51,698 nt of DNA from positions 1 through 51,698 of the forward strand of contig CAKUCX010000019.1 of assembly GCA_934643865.1 (NCBI GenBank), written 5' to 3'. Both the position numbers and the translations under genes were made by a program. Origin of the DNA: an uncultured Kiritimatiellota bacterium (GTDB lineage: Bacteria > Verrucomicrobiota > Kiritimatiellia > RFP12 > UBA1067). Every line of letters starts with the position of its first letter. The stretch's first letter is position 1. Positions 8,212-16,496 of the stretch are shown here, one piece after another. The notes beneath the pieces were generated by a model. That model was not told the origin of the DNA. It saw only the letters and a program-made list of their open reading frames with translations, and did no database searches.

Positions 8212-9297
8212 ATGCTCAGCGCACAGAAAATCAAGGATGTCGCCGCAAAGGCCGGCGCCGACCTCTGCGGCATCGCCCCCGTCGAGCGGATGCGCAACGC
8301 GCCGCCCGAGATGAACCCCGGCCTCCTCTTCCCCGGCGTCAAGTCCATCGTGGGCTTCGCCTTCCGCATCCCGCGCGGCGTCCAGCGCGGCATCGAGGAG
8401 GGCACGCAGTTCTACCAGTATCCGTCGATGGCCTACGGCGGCATCAACGAGATCCTCGCGCCGGCGACGCTCTACCATGTCGGGAAGGCCATCGAGGACG
8501 AGGGCTACGAGGCGTTCGTCTACCGCAACACGGGCGCGCGCGGCTGCGTCTCCGACATGGACGGCTCCGTGGGCGCGACGCTCTCGCCCGAAGAGCAGAT
8601 CGAGGTGATGGAGAACGCCAAGGACGCGACGGCGCACCACCGCAGCGTGGAGTTCACGCGCGCGACGCGCCCCGGGGAGAACGTGCCGCCGGACCTCCAG
8701 TTCCAGTTCCGCATCTGCGCCGTCGCGTGCGGGCTCGGGGAAATCGGCTGGTCGAAGATGCTCCTCACCCCGCAGTTCGGCCCCCTCCAGCGCGTCGCCT
8801 TCCTCTTCACGGACGGCGAATTCGACGTCTACGACGAAATCTACCGCGGCAAGCCCCTCTGCCGGAAATGCGGCGCGTGCGTGCGCGAGTGCCCCGGCCA
8901 CTGCATCCCCGAGATCGGGAGCGGCAGGCGGTGTACCGCCTCGATCGGCGACTACACGATGGAGTGGGGCGACATCGACATGTGGAAGTGCTATGCGTTC
9001 TACACGCACGCGGGGCGCCACTTCAACCCCTTCGTGCCGAAGGAGGTGTGGGACAGGAACGAGAACGGCAACCTCGACCTCATGGAGGGGAAGTGCGCGG
9101 CAAGCGAGAAGGAGATCATGAAGGTCTACGGCGCCCTGCAGAAGTACTTCCCGACATGGGTGGGCTACAACATGGCGAAGTGCGGCGGCTGCATCCGCGC
9201 GTGCGTCGCGATGCTGGAGAAGCCGGGCGGCTGCCTGCACAACCGCTTCAAGAACCCCCTGCGCACCCGCGCCCGGCCCTGGAAGATGGACCGCTAG
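8212..9297 (+). CDS. QueG-like 4Fe-4S protein, paralog 1
   Basis: A 361-residue cytoplasmic iron-sulfur protein resembling epoxyqueuosine reductase QueG in its C-terminal half. A CxxCxxCxxxC cluster (LCRKCGACVRECPGHC) is followed by a second set (WKCYAF, then KCGGCIRAC), enough for two [4Fe-4S] centres. The AVACGLGEIGW segment matches the QueG 'GLGwiGk' region. The DTAPVLER-like active-site segment of true QueG is not present, so a tRNA role is doubtful. It carries an insert (residues 250-310) rich in charged residues. It is the first of three tandem paralogs. ATG 8212 is chosen because the longer open frame upstream overlaps the U32 gene and is out of character. Confidence 0.7.
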   Translation: MLSAQKIKDVAAKAGADLCGIAPVERMRNAPPEMNPGLLFPGVKSIVGFAFRIPRGVQRGIEEGTQFYQYPSMAYGGINEILAPATLYHVGKAIEDEGYEAFVYRNTGARGCVSDMDGSVGATLSPEEQIEVMENAKDATAHHRSVEFTRATRPGENVPPDLQFQFRICAVACGLGEIGWSKMLLTPQFGPLQRVAFLFTDGEFDVYDEIYRGKPLCRKCGACVRECPGHCIPEIGSGRRCTASIGDYTMEWGDIDMWKCYAFYTHAGRHFNPFVPKEVWDRNENGNLDLMEGKCAASEKEIMKVYGALQKYFPTWVGYNMAKCGGCIRACVAMLEKPGGCLHNRFKNPLRTRARPWKMDR

Positions 9298-9312
9298 AGG
9301 AGAGGAGACGCC

Positions 9313-10104
9313 ATGGTGACGAGAGAGATCCTGGAGGCGGCGGCGCGCGAGCAGGGCGCGGCCATGTTCGGCGTGGGCGACCTCGCCCTCTTCGCGGACG
9401 CCGACCCGCGCCGCGACCCGAAGCTCATCTGCCCGAAGGCGCAGTGCATCGTCGGCTTCGGCATCCCCGTGCCGCGCGGCCTCTACAAGGCGATGAAGAC
9501 GGGCAACCAGTTCTACGCCTACACGACGGTGGGCGTGAAGGCCATCGACGAGGAGATGTTCGAGATCTTCCTCTTCCGCATGGCCTCCCTCATCGAGGAC
9601 GCGGGCTACGACGCCTGCCTGCAGCGCACGACCCCGAACCTGCGCGTCAAGGGCGACAAGACGGCGAACCCCGAGACCATCGGCGTCTACGAGCTGCAGC
9701 ACGCCGAACCCGTCGAGCCGGGCAAGCCCGCGCCCGACATCATGATCGACTTCGGCCTTGCGGCGCGCGCGTGCGGCATCGGCATGCCCGGACGCGCGGG
9801 GCGCGTCATCAACGCGCACTACGGCCCCTTCATGCGCTACGCCTTCATCGTGACGGACGCGCCGCTTGAGACGAACGCGCCCTTTGCGGGCGACCTCTGC
9901 GCGGGTTGCGCGGCCTGCGCGGCGGCGTGCGAGGCGCGCTGCATCGACCCCGCGCGGGGCCTCGACACCTGGGCCTGCTGGAAGCACTACGGAACGGCGC
10001 GCGGCTACACCCTGCCGCGCACGCAGTGGGGCTACCAGGCCTGCCTCTGCGGCCGCGCCTGCGACATCGCCTGCCACGAACACCTGACGGGGAGGGCCCT
10101 CTAG
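9313..10104 (+). CDS. QueG-like 4Fe-4S protein, paralog 2 (short)
   Basis: A 263-residue paralog of its two neighbours, lacking the charged insert that precedes the second cysteine set. It shares the N-terminal pattern (GAAMFGVGDLALF, CPKAQCIVGFGIPVPRGLYKAM, GNQFYAYTTVG), the ARACGIG motif and the cysteine clusters DLCAGCAACAAACEARC and CLCGRACDIAC. The CxxCxxCxxxCxxxC arrangement has an extra cysteine relative to the usual cluster. A ribosome site (GAGGAGA) lies before the ATG. The next gene begins 2 nt after its stop, so the three are co-translated. The reaction is not known; no cobalamin-binding motif is recognised. Confidence 0.68.
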   Translation: MVTREILEAAAREQGAAMFGVGDLALFADADPRRDPKLICPKAQCIVGFGIPVPRGLYKAMKTGNQFYAYTTVGVKAIDEEMFEIFLFRMASLIEDAGYDACLQRTTPNLRVKGDKTANPETIGVYELQHAEPVEPGKPAPDIMIDFGLAARACGIGMPGRAGRVINAHYGPFMRYAFIVTDAPLETNAPFAGDLCAGCAACAAACEARCIDPARGLDTWACWKHYGTARGYTLPRTQWGYQACLCGRACDIACHEHLTGRAL

Positions 10105-10106
10105 CC

Positions 10107-11072
10107 ATGGAAAGCCTCAAACACGACCTCTGGGCGCTCGCCCAGGCCTGCGGCGCGGACCTCATGGGCGTCGCACCCGCCGACCGCTTCGCGGCGGACG
10201 ACCCGGTTTTCGCGATCTATCCCGGGGTCAAGCGCGTCATCTGCTTCGTCTTCCGCTGCCTGCGCGGCAGCTACCGCGGGACGGAGGAGGGGACGACCTA
10301 CTACCAGTACACGACGATGAGCGTCGAGAACATGGAGGAGACGGTGATGCCCGTCGCACTCGTGCGCCTCGCGAACCGCCTCGAAGCGGAGGGGTTCACG
10401 GCCGTCCCGCAGCGCCGCCACCAGACGATCATGGCGGAGCCGGACGGCATGAACCCCGAGGTCGCCCATGCGTCGATCACGCGCAACCGCCCCCAGGAGC
10501 GCCAGATGAACTTCGTCGACGCGGCCGTCGCCTGCGGCGTCGGCGAAAAAGGCTTCCACGGCGCGCTTCTCACCGATCCGTTCGGCCCGATGCAGCGCAT
10601 CTCGTTCATTCTGACGGACGCGGAGCTGCCCGTCGATCCGGTTCCGGCGCCACACCTCTGCGACCGCTGCGGCGCGTGCGCGCGCGGCTGCCCGGGGCAC
10701 GCGATCGACGCGACGACGGGCCGCCGCGACGACTGGCAGTGCGCGACCTACTATAACGGCGCGAACGGCACGAAGAACCCCTTCATGCCGCCCGACGCCT
10801 TCCCCGAAAAGGACTTCCCCGACCGCCTCGACATCATCGCCGGAAAGGCGAAGACCACGCCCGAGACGGCGCGGAAGATCATGGACGCCATCTACTTCTA
10901 CCCGCCCGCGCAGCACGCCTACCAGTGCTCGATCTGCGGGCGCGCCTGCGACGTCGCCTGCTATTGCCATCTGGAGGAGAAGGGAGTCCTGACGAAGGCG
11001 TTCAAGAAGCCCTTCCGCACGCGCCCCGCCTGGACGTTCCCCCTCGACGACTTCAGGCCCGGACAGGCCTGA
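10107..11072 (+). CDS. QueG-like 4Fe-4S protein, paralog 3
   Basis: A 321-residue third paralog. The N-terminal half repeats the family pattern (GADLMGVAPADRF, YPGVKRVICFVFRCLRG, YRGTEEGTTYYQYTTM). The C-terminal half carries LCDRCGACARGCPGHA, a lone Cys in WQCATYY and YQCSICGRACDVACYC. The trio is transcribed with the U32-like gene, and the three proteins are similar in order and spacing, so they arose by duplication. They may form a hetero-oligomeric electron-transfer or reductase unit. Being a QueG isozyme is an alternative, but three tandem copies without the QueG active-site segment argue against it. It ends 18 bp from the convergent operon. Confidence 0.68.
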   Translation: MESLKHDLWALAQACGADLMGVAPADRFAADDPVFAIYPGVKRVICFVFRCLRGSYRGTEEGTTYYQYTTMSVENMEETVMPVALVRLANRLEAEGFTAVPQRRHQTIMAEPDGMNPEVAHASITRNRPQERQMNFVDAAVACGVGEKGFHGALLTDPFGPMQRISFILTDAELPVDPVPAPHLCDRCGACARGCPGHAIDATTGRRDDWQCATYYNGANGTKNPFMPPDAFPEKDFPDRLDIIAGKAKTTPETARKIMDAIYFYPPAQHAYQCSICGRACDVACYCHLEEKGVLTKAFKKPFRTRPAWTFPLDDFRPGQA

Positions 11073-11090
11073 CGCCGGCCGTCCCGCCCG

Positions 11091-12107
11091 TCAGCCGTGC
11101 CACGGCCTCTTCCGCCTGGGGAGCCCGTGCGCGAAGAATGCGTTGGCGATGTTGACGTCCTCGACGATCTGGTAGTCGTACATCCCCACGCAGAGGAAGT
11201 CCGCGCCGCCCATGTAGGTCGTCGGGAACGCCGTGCGGGGATGCTCGATGCCCGCGCCCAGCACCTTGAAGGCAATCCACGGCTCGGGGCGCGACGCCAT
11301 GAAGGCGAAGACCTCCTCGCGGCCCGTGTCGACGAAGCGGTTGTCGCAGACGCCCAGGCCGTGGGGGTCCTTCTTGCGCCTGTCCTCGCCGAGGTGCGCC
11401 GTCGGGTAGTCGATGCGGTGGACGGTCTTCATCCAGAAGTCGGGGAGCAGGTCGTGCGCGACGCAGAACTTCGCGGTGGCAAGGCTGTGGCAGCCGATGC
11501 CGACCGGCACGCCGAGCTTCCGCGCCTCGTCGAGATACGTGCGGAAGGACTTCCAGTCGCCCTTCTGCGCCGCGACGTCGGAATGGAAGCCGTGCATGTA
11601 GACGAGGCTTGCGCCGTTCTCAACGCTCGCCTGCGCGCCCGCGACCACGCCCTTCGGATGCCCGCAGTCCGAAATGAACTGGATCCGGCCGCCCTCCTCG
11701 CGCCAGTAGCGGTTGATGACGCGCATGAGCGCCGGGTTCGTGAGGATCGTGTTGACGCCGCACGCCTCCGCCATGCGGAAGTTGCGGAACACGCGCTCGT
11801 CGGTGAAATAGGCCTTCACGAGCTTGCCGTAGAACGACAGGTCGCGGCTGTGCGCCCAGCCGCCGATCATGTTGCCGCCCAGCGTGAGGCGCGAGAGCTT
11901 CACCTTGCCGATCCTGCCGCATGCGTCCATTGGCTTCGCGAGCCCGGCGAGGTCGCGCTTCGGGTCGAACGCCGGCACGGCCGGCCCCGTCGCGCGCACG
12001 ACGTCCGCCGAGCGGATGGCCTTCGTGTACGCCGCGGCGCCGGCGAGCGCGAGGAGCGACGCGCCGCCCGCGAGCACGTCCCGTCGGGTTACCGTCTTCG
12101 CCTTCAT
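11091..12107 (-). CDS. Tat-exported TIM-barrel protein, AKR-like, Cys-rich
   Basis: A 338-residue exported protein. TVTRRDVLAGGASLLALAGA is a Tat signal, so it is probably exported folded, likely with a cofactor. The mature part opens KVKLSRLTLGGNMIGG, like the first strand of aldo/keto reductases, followed by GWAHSRDL, EACGVNTILTNP, IQFISDCGHP, VPVGIGCHS and ADFLCVGMYDYQ, a barrel-like strand series. It has at least seven cysteines. The C-terminal domain of the fusion gene at 12589-13980 is its paralog (shared LSxLxLGGxxxxGxAHxRDL). A strong ribosome site (GGGAGG) precedes the ATG, and the start overlaps the DoxX stop by 4 bp. The substrate is unknown; the family is given as AKR-like from pattern only. 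Confidence 0.65.
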   Translation of the reverse strand: MKAKTVTRRDVLAGGASLLALAGAAAYTKAIRSADVVRATGPAVPAFDPKRDLAGLAKPMDACGRIGKVKLSRLTLGGNMIGGWAHSRDLSFYGKLVKAYFTDERVFRNFRMAEACGVNTILTNPALMRVINRYWREEGGRIQFISDCGHPKGVVAGAQASVENGASLVYMHGFHSDVAAQKGDWKSFRTYLDEARKLGVPVGIGCHSLATAKFCVAHDLLPDFWMKTVHRIDYPTAHLGEDRRKKDPHGLGVCDNRFVDTGREEVFAFMASRPEPWIAFKVLGAGIEHPRTAFPTTYMGGADFLCVGMYDYQIVEDVNIANAFFAHGLPRRKRPWHG

Positions 12108-12592
12108 TCCGCCGCCTCCCTTCCCGCTTCTTCTTCCGCGCGCGCCGGCGGCGCGCCGTTCCACGCGAACACGAAGAACAGCATCGCCGCCTCCACGAGG
12201 TTGCGGTCGACGAACAGGAAATGGCTCTCGCCCGTGTGGCCGAAGTGGGGCGGATTGAGGACGTACATGAGCGAGAGGTAGAAGATGCCGAAGAGCGCCG
12301 CTGGCTTCACGAGGCGTCCCGCCATCAAAAGCGCGCCCGAAAGGAGGAGCCCCCAGGCGAAGACGGCGTCCACGGCGCCCATCGCCGCCGAATCGGCGAG
12401 CGTGCGGAAGAGGCCGCCGCCGATCCAGCGGGCGCAGCGGAAGCGCCCGAACCAGGAGAACGGCCAGGCCGACGTCAGCGCCCAGACGCCCAGATACGCG
12501 AGCTTCCATCCCAGCGCGAGGCGCACGGCCAGGACGGCGCACGCGCGCATCCCGTCCGAAGGCCGGACGAGCTTTTCGAGGACGTTCTTCAT
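12104..12592 (-). CDS. DoxX-family membrane protein
   Basis: A 162-residue membrane protein with about four hydrophobic helices (LAVRLALGWKLAYLGVWAL, AVDAVFAWGLLLSGALLMAG, PAALFGIFYLSLMYVL and LVEAAMLFFVFAW). This is the DoxX/DoxD-like arrangement and the usual size. DoxX-type proteins are linked to quinone-coupled thiol or thiosulfate redox chemistry in the inner membrane. It is paralogous to the N-terminal half of the next upstream gene (shared FLxxxRNxxEAxxLL near the last helix). Both ends overlap neighbours by 4 bp (ATGA), so it is translationally coupled between the fusion protein and the Tat-exported barrel. Confidence 0.75.
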   Translation of the reverse strand: MKNVLEKLVRPSDGMRACAVLAVRLALGWKLAYLGVWALTSAWPFSWFGRFRCARWIGGGLFRTLADSAAMGAVDAVFAWGLLLSGALLMAGRLVKPAALFGIFYLSLMYVLNPPHFGHTGESHFLFVDRNLVEAAMLFFVFAWNGAPPARAEEEAGREAAE

Positions 12593-13980
12593 TTCGCCTC
12601 CTTCTTCGCCACACCGTTCACCGTCTCGACGACGCGGAAGTCCAGCAGATCGATCGCCGCGACCGCCGCGCCGTGCGCGCGCGCGAAGCGATAGGCCCCG
12701 GCGGGGTCGAGCGCGCCGCCGGCAAGGCAGCGGATGGCCACCCAGGGCTCCGGCCGCGTCTTCATGTAGGCGGCGGCGGCCTTCGGGTCTTCGCACCAGA
12801 TGTTGTTGCAGCGCGGCTTCATCGTCGCCGCCGGGTAGTCGAGCGAATGGAACGCGAGCGCCCAGAAGTCGGGCGCGAGGCCGTTGTCGGCGAAGAACTT
12901 CACCGTCGCCACGTCCTCCGCGCCGATGCCGACGGGGAGACCCGTCTTGCGCAGCGCCGCGACAAGCGCCCGCGCGCCCGCCGCGTCGCCCGCCTTCGCG
13001 AGGGCGTCCGCCCGCTCGGGGCGCAGGTAGACGCCCGCCGCGCCCCCCGCGCGCGCGTGCGCCGCGTCCGCTTCCGTCGCGCAGTCCGCGAAGAACTTCA
13101 TTTCGCCGCCGACCTCCTTCGCCGCCGCGCAGATGCGCGCGCAGAACGCGGGCTCGGCGAAGACGGCGTCGATGCCGCAGAGCGAGCAGTAGCGCACCGT
13201 GCGCTCCAGCGTGCCGGCCGCGTGGTAGCGCCGCATGAACTCGTCCGTCCAGATGAGGTCGCGCGCATGGGCGTGGCCGGCCATGAAGTCGCCGCCGAGG
13301 GCGAGCGGCGAGAGGCGCACGCCCGCAAGCTCCGTCCGTTCCGCGAACGGGGCCTTCAGGGCAGCAAGCGCGGTGAACTCGTGGACCTTGACCGTCGCGG
13401 ACGTGACGGCCGCGACCGGCTCGAAGCCGTTCACCCGCTTCTGCCGCCAGCAAAGCCCCGCAAAAAGCGCGAGGACAAGCGCGCCGGGGAGAAGCGTGCG
13501 GAGGAGGCGGGGCCTGCACGGCATCACCGCCACAAGGAGAAGCCCCAGCGCCTCAAGCGCGTTGCGCTCCAGGAGGAGGAAACGCCCGTCCGCGCCCGAG
13601 ACCGCCGCCGCAAAGGGCTCGGGCGGCTGCGCGCAGTAGAACATCGCCATCAGCAGCATGCCGAAGACGGCCGCCGCGCGCGCGAAGACGCCGGTGATGA
13701 GCGCGAGGCCGATCAGGACAAGCCCCCACATGACCGCCTGGTCGCCGAACGCGACGAGCCACCCCTGCCCCGCCATCCACGTGAAGAGCCCCGCCAGCGG
13801 CCCCTGCGCGCCGTCCAGGTAGGACAGGCAGCTCCAGCCCTTCGCCTGAAAGAGCTTCCAGACCCCCTCGTAGAGGAAGTGCCACCCGATCAGCCAGCGC
13901 AGGACCTGCAGGGCGGCTTCGGCCATCCGCGCGCCCGGCCTCGGCGCCGTGAATGTATGCGGCCTGTCCATCTTCTTCAT
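12589..13980 (-). CDS. DoxX-TIM-barrel fusion membrane protein
   Basis: A 463-residue two-domain protein. Residues about 20-155 are a DoxX-like membrane domain (LRWLIGWHFLYEGVWKLF, AVMWGLVLIGLALITGVFA). A hydrophobic helix follows (LLPGALVLALFAGLCW, about 163-178). From about 215 comes a soluble TIM-barrel-like domain (VRLSPLALGGDFMAGHAHARDL, CGIDAVFAEPAF, FFADCATEAD, LPVGIGAEDVATVKFF). Gene order and sequence show it to be the fused form of the two downstream genes, DoxX and the Tat-exported barrel. The barrel domain is probably periplasmic, since the split version is exported. Two of the barrel's cysteine positions (CG in CGID and DC in FADC) are shared with the split paralog; others are not. 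It overlaps both neighbours by 4 bp. Confidence 0.7.
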   Translation of the reverse strand: MKKMDRPHTFTAPRPGARMAEAALQVLRWLIGWHFLYEGVWKLFQAKGWSCLSYLDGAQGPLAGLFTWMAGQGWLVAFGDQAVMWGLVLIGLALITGVFARAAAVFGMLLMAMFYCAQPPEPFAAAVSGADGRFLLLERNALEALGLLLVAVMPCRPRLLRTLLPGALVLALFAGLCWRQKRVNGFEPVAAVTSATVKVHEFTALAALKAPFAERTELAGVRLSPLALGGDFMAGHAHARDLIWTDEFMRRYHAAGTLERTVRYCSLCGIDAVFAEPAFCARICAAAKEVGGEMKFFADCATEADAAHARAGGAAGVYLRPERADALAKAGDAAGARALVAALRKTGLPVGIGAEDVATVKFFADNGLAPDFWALAFHSLDYPAATMKPRCNNIWCEDPKAAAAYMKTRPEPWVAIRCLAGGALDPAGAYRFARAHGAAVAAIDLLDFRVVETVNGVAKKEAK

Positions 13981-15218
13981 GGCTCCCTTTCCGACGGCTC
14001 GTGCGGGAAGACGACAAAGGCGGGGAAGCCCTTGATGCCAAGGCCCGCGAAGTCCTTCAGCTTGTGGAACGCGGCGGGGTCTTCCGCCTGCAGGCGCACG
14101 ACCGTGAACTGCGCCAGCGCCGCCGCGACCTGCGGCGCGCGGAAGGTCGTCGTCTCCATCGCGCGGCAGTTCTTGCACCACGAGGCCCACACGTCGACGA
14201 GGATGGGGCGGCCCTTCGCCCGCGCTGCGGCGAAGACGGCCTCCCAGGTCTCGGGCGTCGATGCGAGACGGGCGTCCGACGGCGCCGCCTCGTCCGCCGC
14301 CGTCCCGCGAAAGCCCGTCCACGCGAGGCGTCCGTACCAGAACGCCATGGCGAAGAGGACGAGCGCGAAAACGCGGTTCACCCAGCGCATCCACGCGCCG
14401 GGCTTCGGGAGGACGGAAAGACCTGCGGCGGCGAACGGCCAGGGGAGGCCCATGCCAAGGCCGAGGACGAACGGCAGCGCGGCCGCCCAGACGTTCCCCG
14501 CCGCGAACCACTTCGCCGTCAGGACGAGCGTCGCGAGGAGGATCGGCTCGACGCACGCGCCCGCGAGGACGGCCGCGCCGACGCCTAGCAGGAAGACGCC
14601 GCCGAGGCCGCGCGCGCGCGCGCCGCCCGCCGCCCGCGCGCGGTACTTCGTGAAGTCGATGAAGAACACCTCGCTCATCGCAAGGCCGAGAACGGTGAAG
14701 ACGGCGGCGACGAAGGCGTTGAACCACGGGCTCGACTGGATCGTGCCGAAGGCGAGCCCCCCGAAGGCCGCCGCGACGCCGAGCGCGCCGTAGGCGAGCG
14801 CGATGCCGAGCCCGTAGGCGAGGCCCCGCCGCCAGCCGCGCCCGACGAGGACGAGGTTCACGGGGACGAGCGGCAGCACGCAGGGCGTGAGGTTCGCGAC
14901 GAGCCCGCCCATGAGGATCATAAGGAGAATCACGATGGGCGAGTGACCCGCGAACGGCGCGGCGGGCGAATCCGTGTCGGCGAGAAACGCGCAGAACGCC
15001 TCCTTGTCCATGTACCCCATCGCGACGCGCGGGGCGGGCGTCGTGGCGCGTTCCTCCCGCGCGGCGCGCGCGAGCGCCGCGTCCGAAACGCCGGCGGCGC
15101 GCGCCGCCTCCTCGGAGGGGTAGCAGATCCCCTCCGCGCAAACCGGCCGGCCGTGCGCGCAGAAAAGCCCGCAGGCGACGGACAGGGCAAGGACAAGACG
15201 ACGAACGTTGACTTTCAT
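13977..15218 (-). CDS. DsbD-like thiol:disulfide interchange protein
   Basis: A 413-residue inner-membrane protein. A signal peptide is followed by a short Cys-bearing spacer, then a CcdA/DsbD-type membrane domain of about eight helices with the two redox cysteines in NLTPCVLPLVP and VLAGACVEPI. It ends in a periplasmic thioredoxin domain with WCKNC in DVWASWCKNCRAMETTTF. It lacks the large N-terminal beta domain of E. coli DsbD (about 565 residues), so its usual acceptor is missing. Its role is to carry reducing power from cytoplasmic thioredoxin to periplasmic thiols. As first gene of a 4-bp-overlap operon with DoxX and Cys-rich exported barrels, it probably reduces them (inference). Confidence 0.88.
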   Translation of the reverse strand: MKVNVRRLVLALSVACGLFCAHGRPVCAEGICYPSEEAARAAGVSDAALARAAREERATTPAPRVAMGYMDKEAFCAFLADTDSPAAPFAGHSPIVILLMILMGGLVANLTPCVLPLVPVNLVLVGRGWRRGLAYGLGIALAYGALGVAAAFGGLAFGTIQSSPWFNAFVAAVFTVLGLAMSEVFFIDFTKYRARAAGGARARGLGGVFLLGVGAAVLAGACVEPILLATLVLTAKWFAAGNVWAAALPFVLGLGMGLPWPFAAAGLSVLPKPGAWMRWVNRVFALVLFAMAFWYGRLAWTGFRGTAADEAAPSDARLASTPETWEAVFAAARAKGRPILVDVWASWCKNCRAMETTTFRAPQVAAALAQFTVVRLQAEDPAAFHKLKDFAGLGIKGFPAFVVFPHEPSEREP

Positions 15219-15340
15219 GCAAGACCTCCACGAGCGCGCCCAGAGGTGCCCCCGCCGAGTAATGCCGCTAGTTTACAGGAGTTTCGGCCGAAGCGCAAGA
15301 CGAAAGGAAGACCGCGCGCGTTTCGGGCCGCAGGGGCGAT

Positions 15341-16489
15341 TCAGGACGCGCGCGGCGCGAGAGGGGGACCGTCCTCGACGAGCGCCGGGAGGATCCAGGC
15401 CGCGACGGCCGCGCACTCGACGCCGAACGGCAGGTAGCCCGCAAAGCCGATGAGCGGCATTTCCCAGACCTGGAACGCATGGACGAAGGGAACGGCGTAG
15501 ACCCACTTCGCGACCGCGTGCCAGTTCCACGTCTCCCACGCGAGGCCGCAGACGAGCGCCGCCACCGCGAACCGGAAGAAAAGCGCCCAGTTTCCCGTCC
15601 GCGCCCGGTCGAGGACGCTCGGCTCCTTCAGGAGGACCTGCACGAGGATGAAGACGGTCGCCGGGGAGATCCAGAGGAGCGGGTACGTATACTGCGGCGC
15701 GTAGACGATCCCCACGAGCCCGACGACCGCCACCGCCGCGAGGAAGGCGCACCACCCCGGCCGCCGCAGATCGACCTTCGCCATGCCGTCGTAGGCCGCG
15801 TCGCGGAAGGCGGGGAATGTATGGAGCCACGCCGCCGTCGCCACCACCGCCGGCAGCACGCTCGAAAAGCAGACCGTCGCGTAGAGCGCATACTCCAGCC
15901 CACTCATGTGGGAAACGCCCTCGTAGAACCAGTTCCACACGTAGCGGTTCAGGTACTCGAAGAACCACCAGAAGAGCGCGCTCACGGGGAAGAGGAGCGC
16001 ATACGCGCGCGGGTGGCGCGTCAGCGGCGAGGCCCCGCTGCGCCGCACGCAGAGGGCGTTCACCACGAGGATGTAGCCCGCCCAGAGCGGCATGTAGGAA
16101 AGGTGGGGCTGAATGCGCGCAAGCGCGGGGATACGGCTCCACGAGAGCGTCCAGAAGACGGCGATGATCCCCACGCCCAACCATCCCCACCACGGAAAGA
16201 CGCCGCCGGCGGGCACCCGTCCCGCCGCACGACGTCCTCCCCACGCGGCGCGGAGGGCACGCCACACGAACGCGAACGTGCAGAGGACGACGAACGCGGC
16301 ATAGCCGCCCCACCACCACCAGGAGAACGGGCATTCTCGCTTCCAGTCGTGGAGCAGGAACTCCGTGCGGGGCGGAAAGCTCCGCACGCCGTCCCAAATC
16401 CGCGCGTCCGCCCCGAGCCACGCGCAGAACGCCGGGAGGCCCAGGAGGACGGCGGCGAGGATCGCGTAGTGGAGGAGGCGCCGGGCCAT
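15341..16489 (-). CDS. Polytopic membrane protein of unknown function
   Basis: A 382-residue integral membrane protein with about nine hydrophobic helices, starting with HYAILAAVLLGLPAFCAWLG. It is rich in Trp and Tyr (FSWWWWGGY, FWWFFEYLNRYVWNWFY). A striking C-terminal segment reads WETWNWHAVAKWVY followed by WEMPLIGFAGYLPFGVEC, which looks like a conserved functional motif. No transporter or enzyme family is recognised. It lies 8 nt downstream of the FAD oxidoreductase gene and 122 nt upstream of the DsbD operon on the same strand, so it may be co-transcribed with either. Confidence 0.7.
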   Translation of the reverse strand: MARRLLHYAILAAVLLGLPAFCAWLGADARIWDGVRSFPPRTEFLLHDWKRECPFSWWWWGGYAAFVVLCTFAFVWRALRAAWGGRRAAGRVPAGGVFPWWGWLGVGIIAVFWTLSWSRIPALARIQPHLSYMPLWAGYILVVNALCVRRSGASPLTRHPRAYALLFPVSALFWWFFEYLNRYVWNWFYEGVSHMSGLEYALYATVCFSSVLPAVVATAAWLHTFPAFRDAAYDGMAKVDLRRPGWCAFLAAVAVVGLVGIVYAPQYTYPLLWISPATVFILVQVLLKEPSVLDRARTGNWALFFRFAVAALVCGLAWETWNWHAVAKWVYAVPFVHAFQVWEMPLIGFAGYLPFGVECAAVAAWILPALVEDGPPLAPRAS

Positions 16490-16496
16490 GACGCGC

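Noticed and set aside
8212..11072. Three true epoxyqueuosine reductases
   Set aside because: The characteristic DTAPVLER-type segment is absent, and triplication of a single-copy tRNA enzyme is unlikely.
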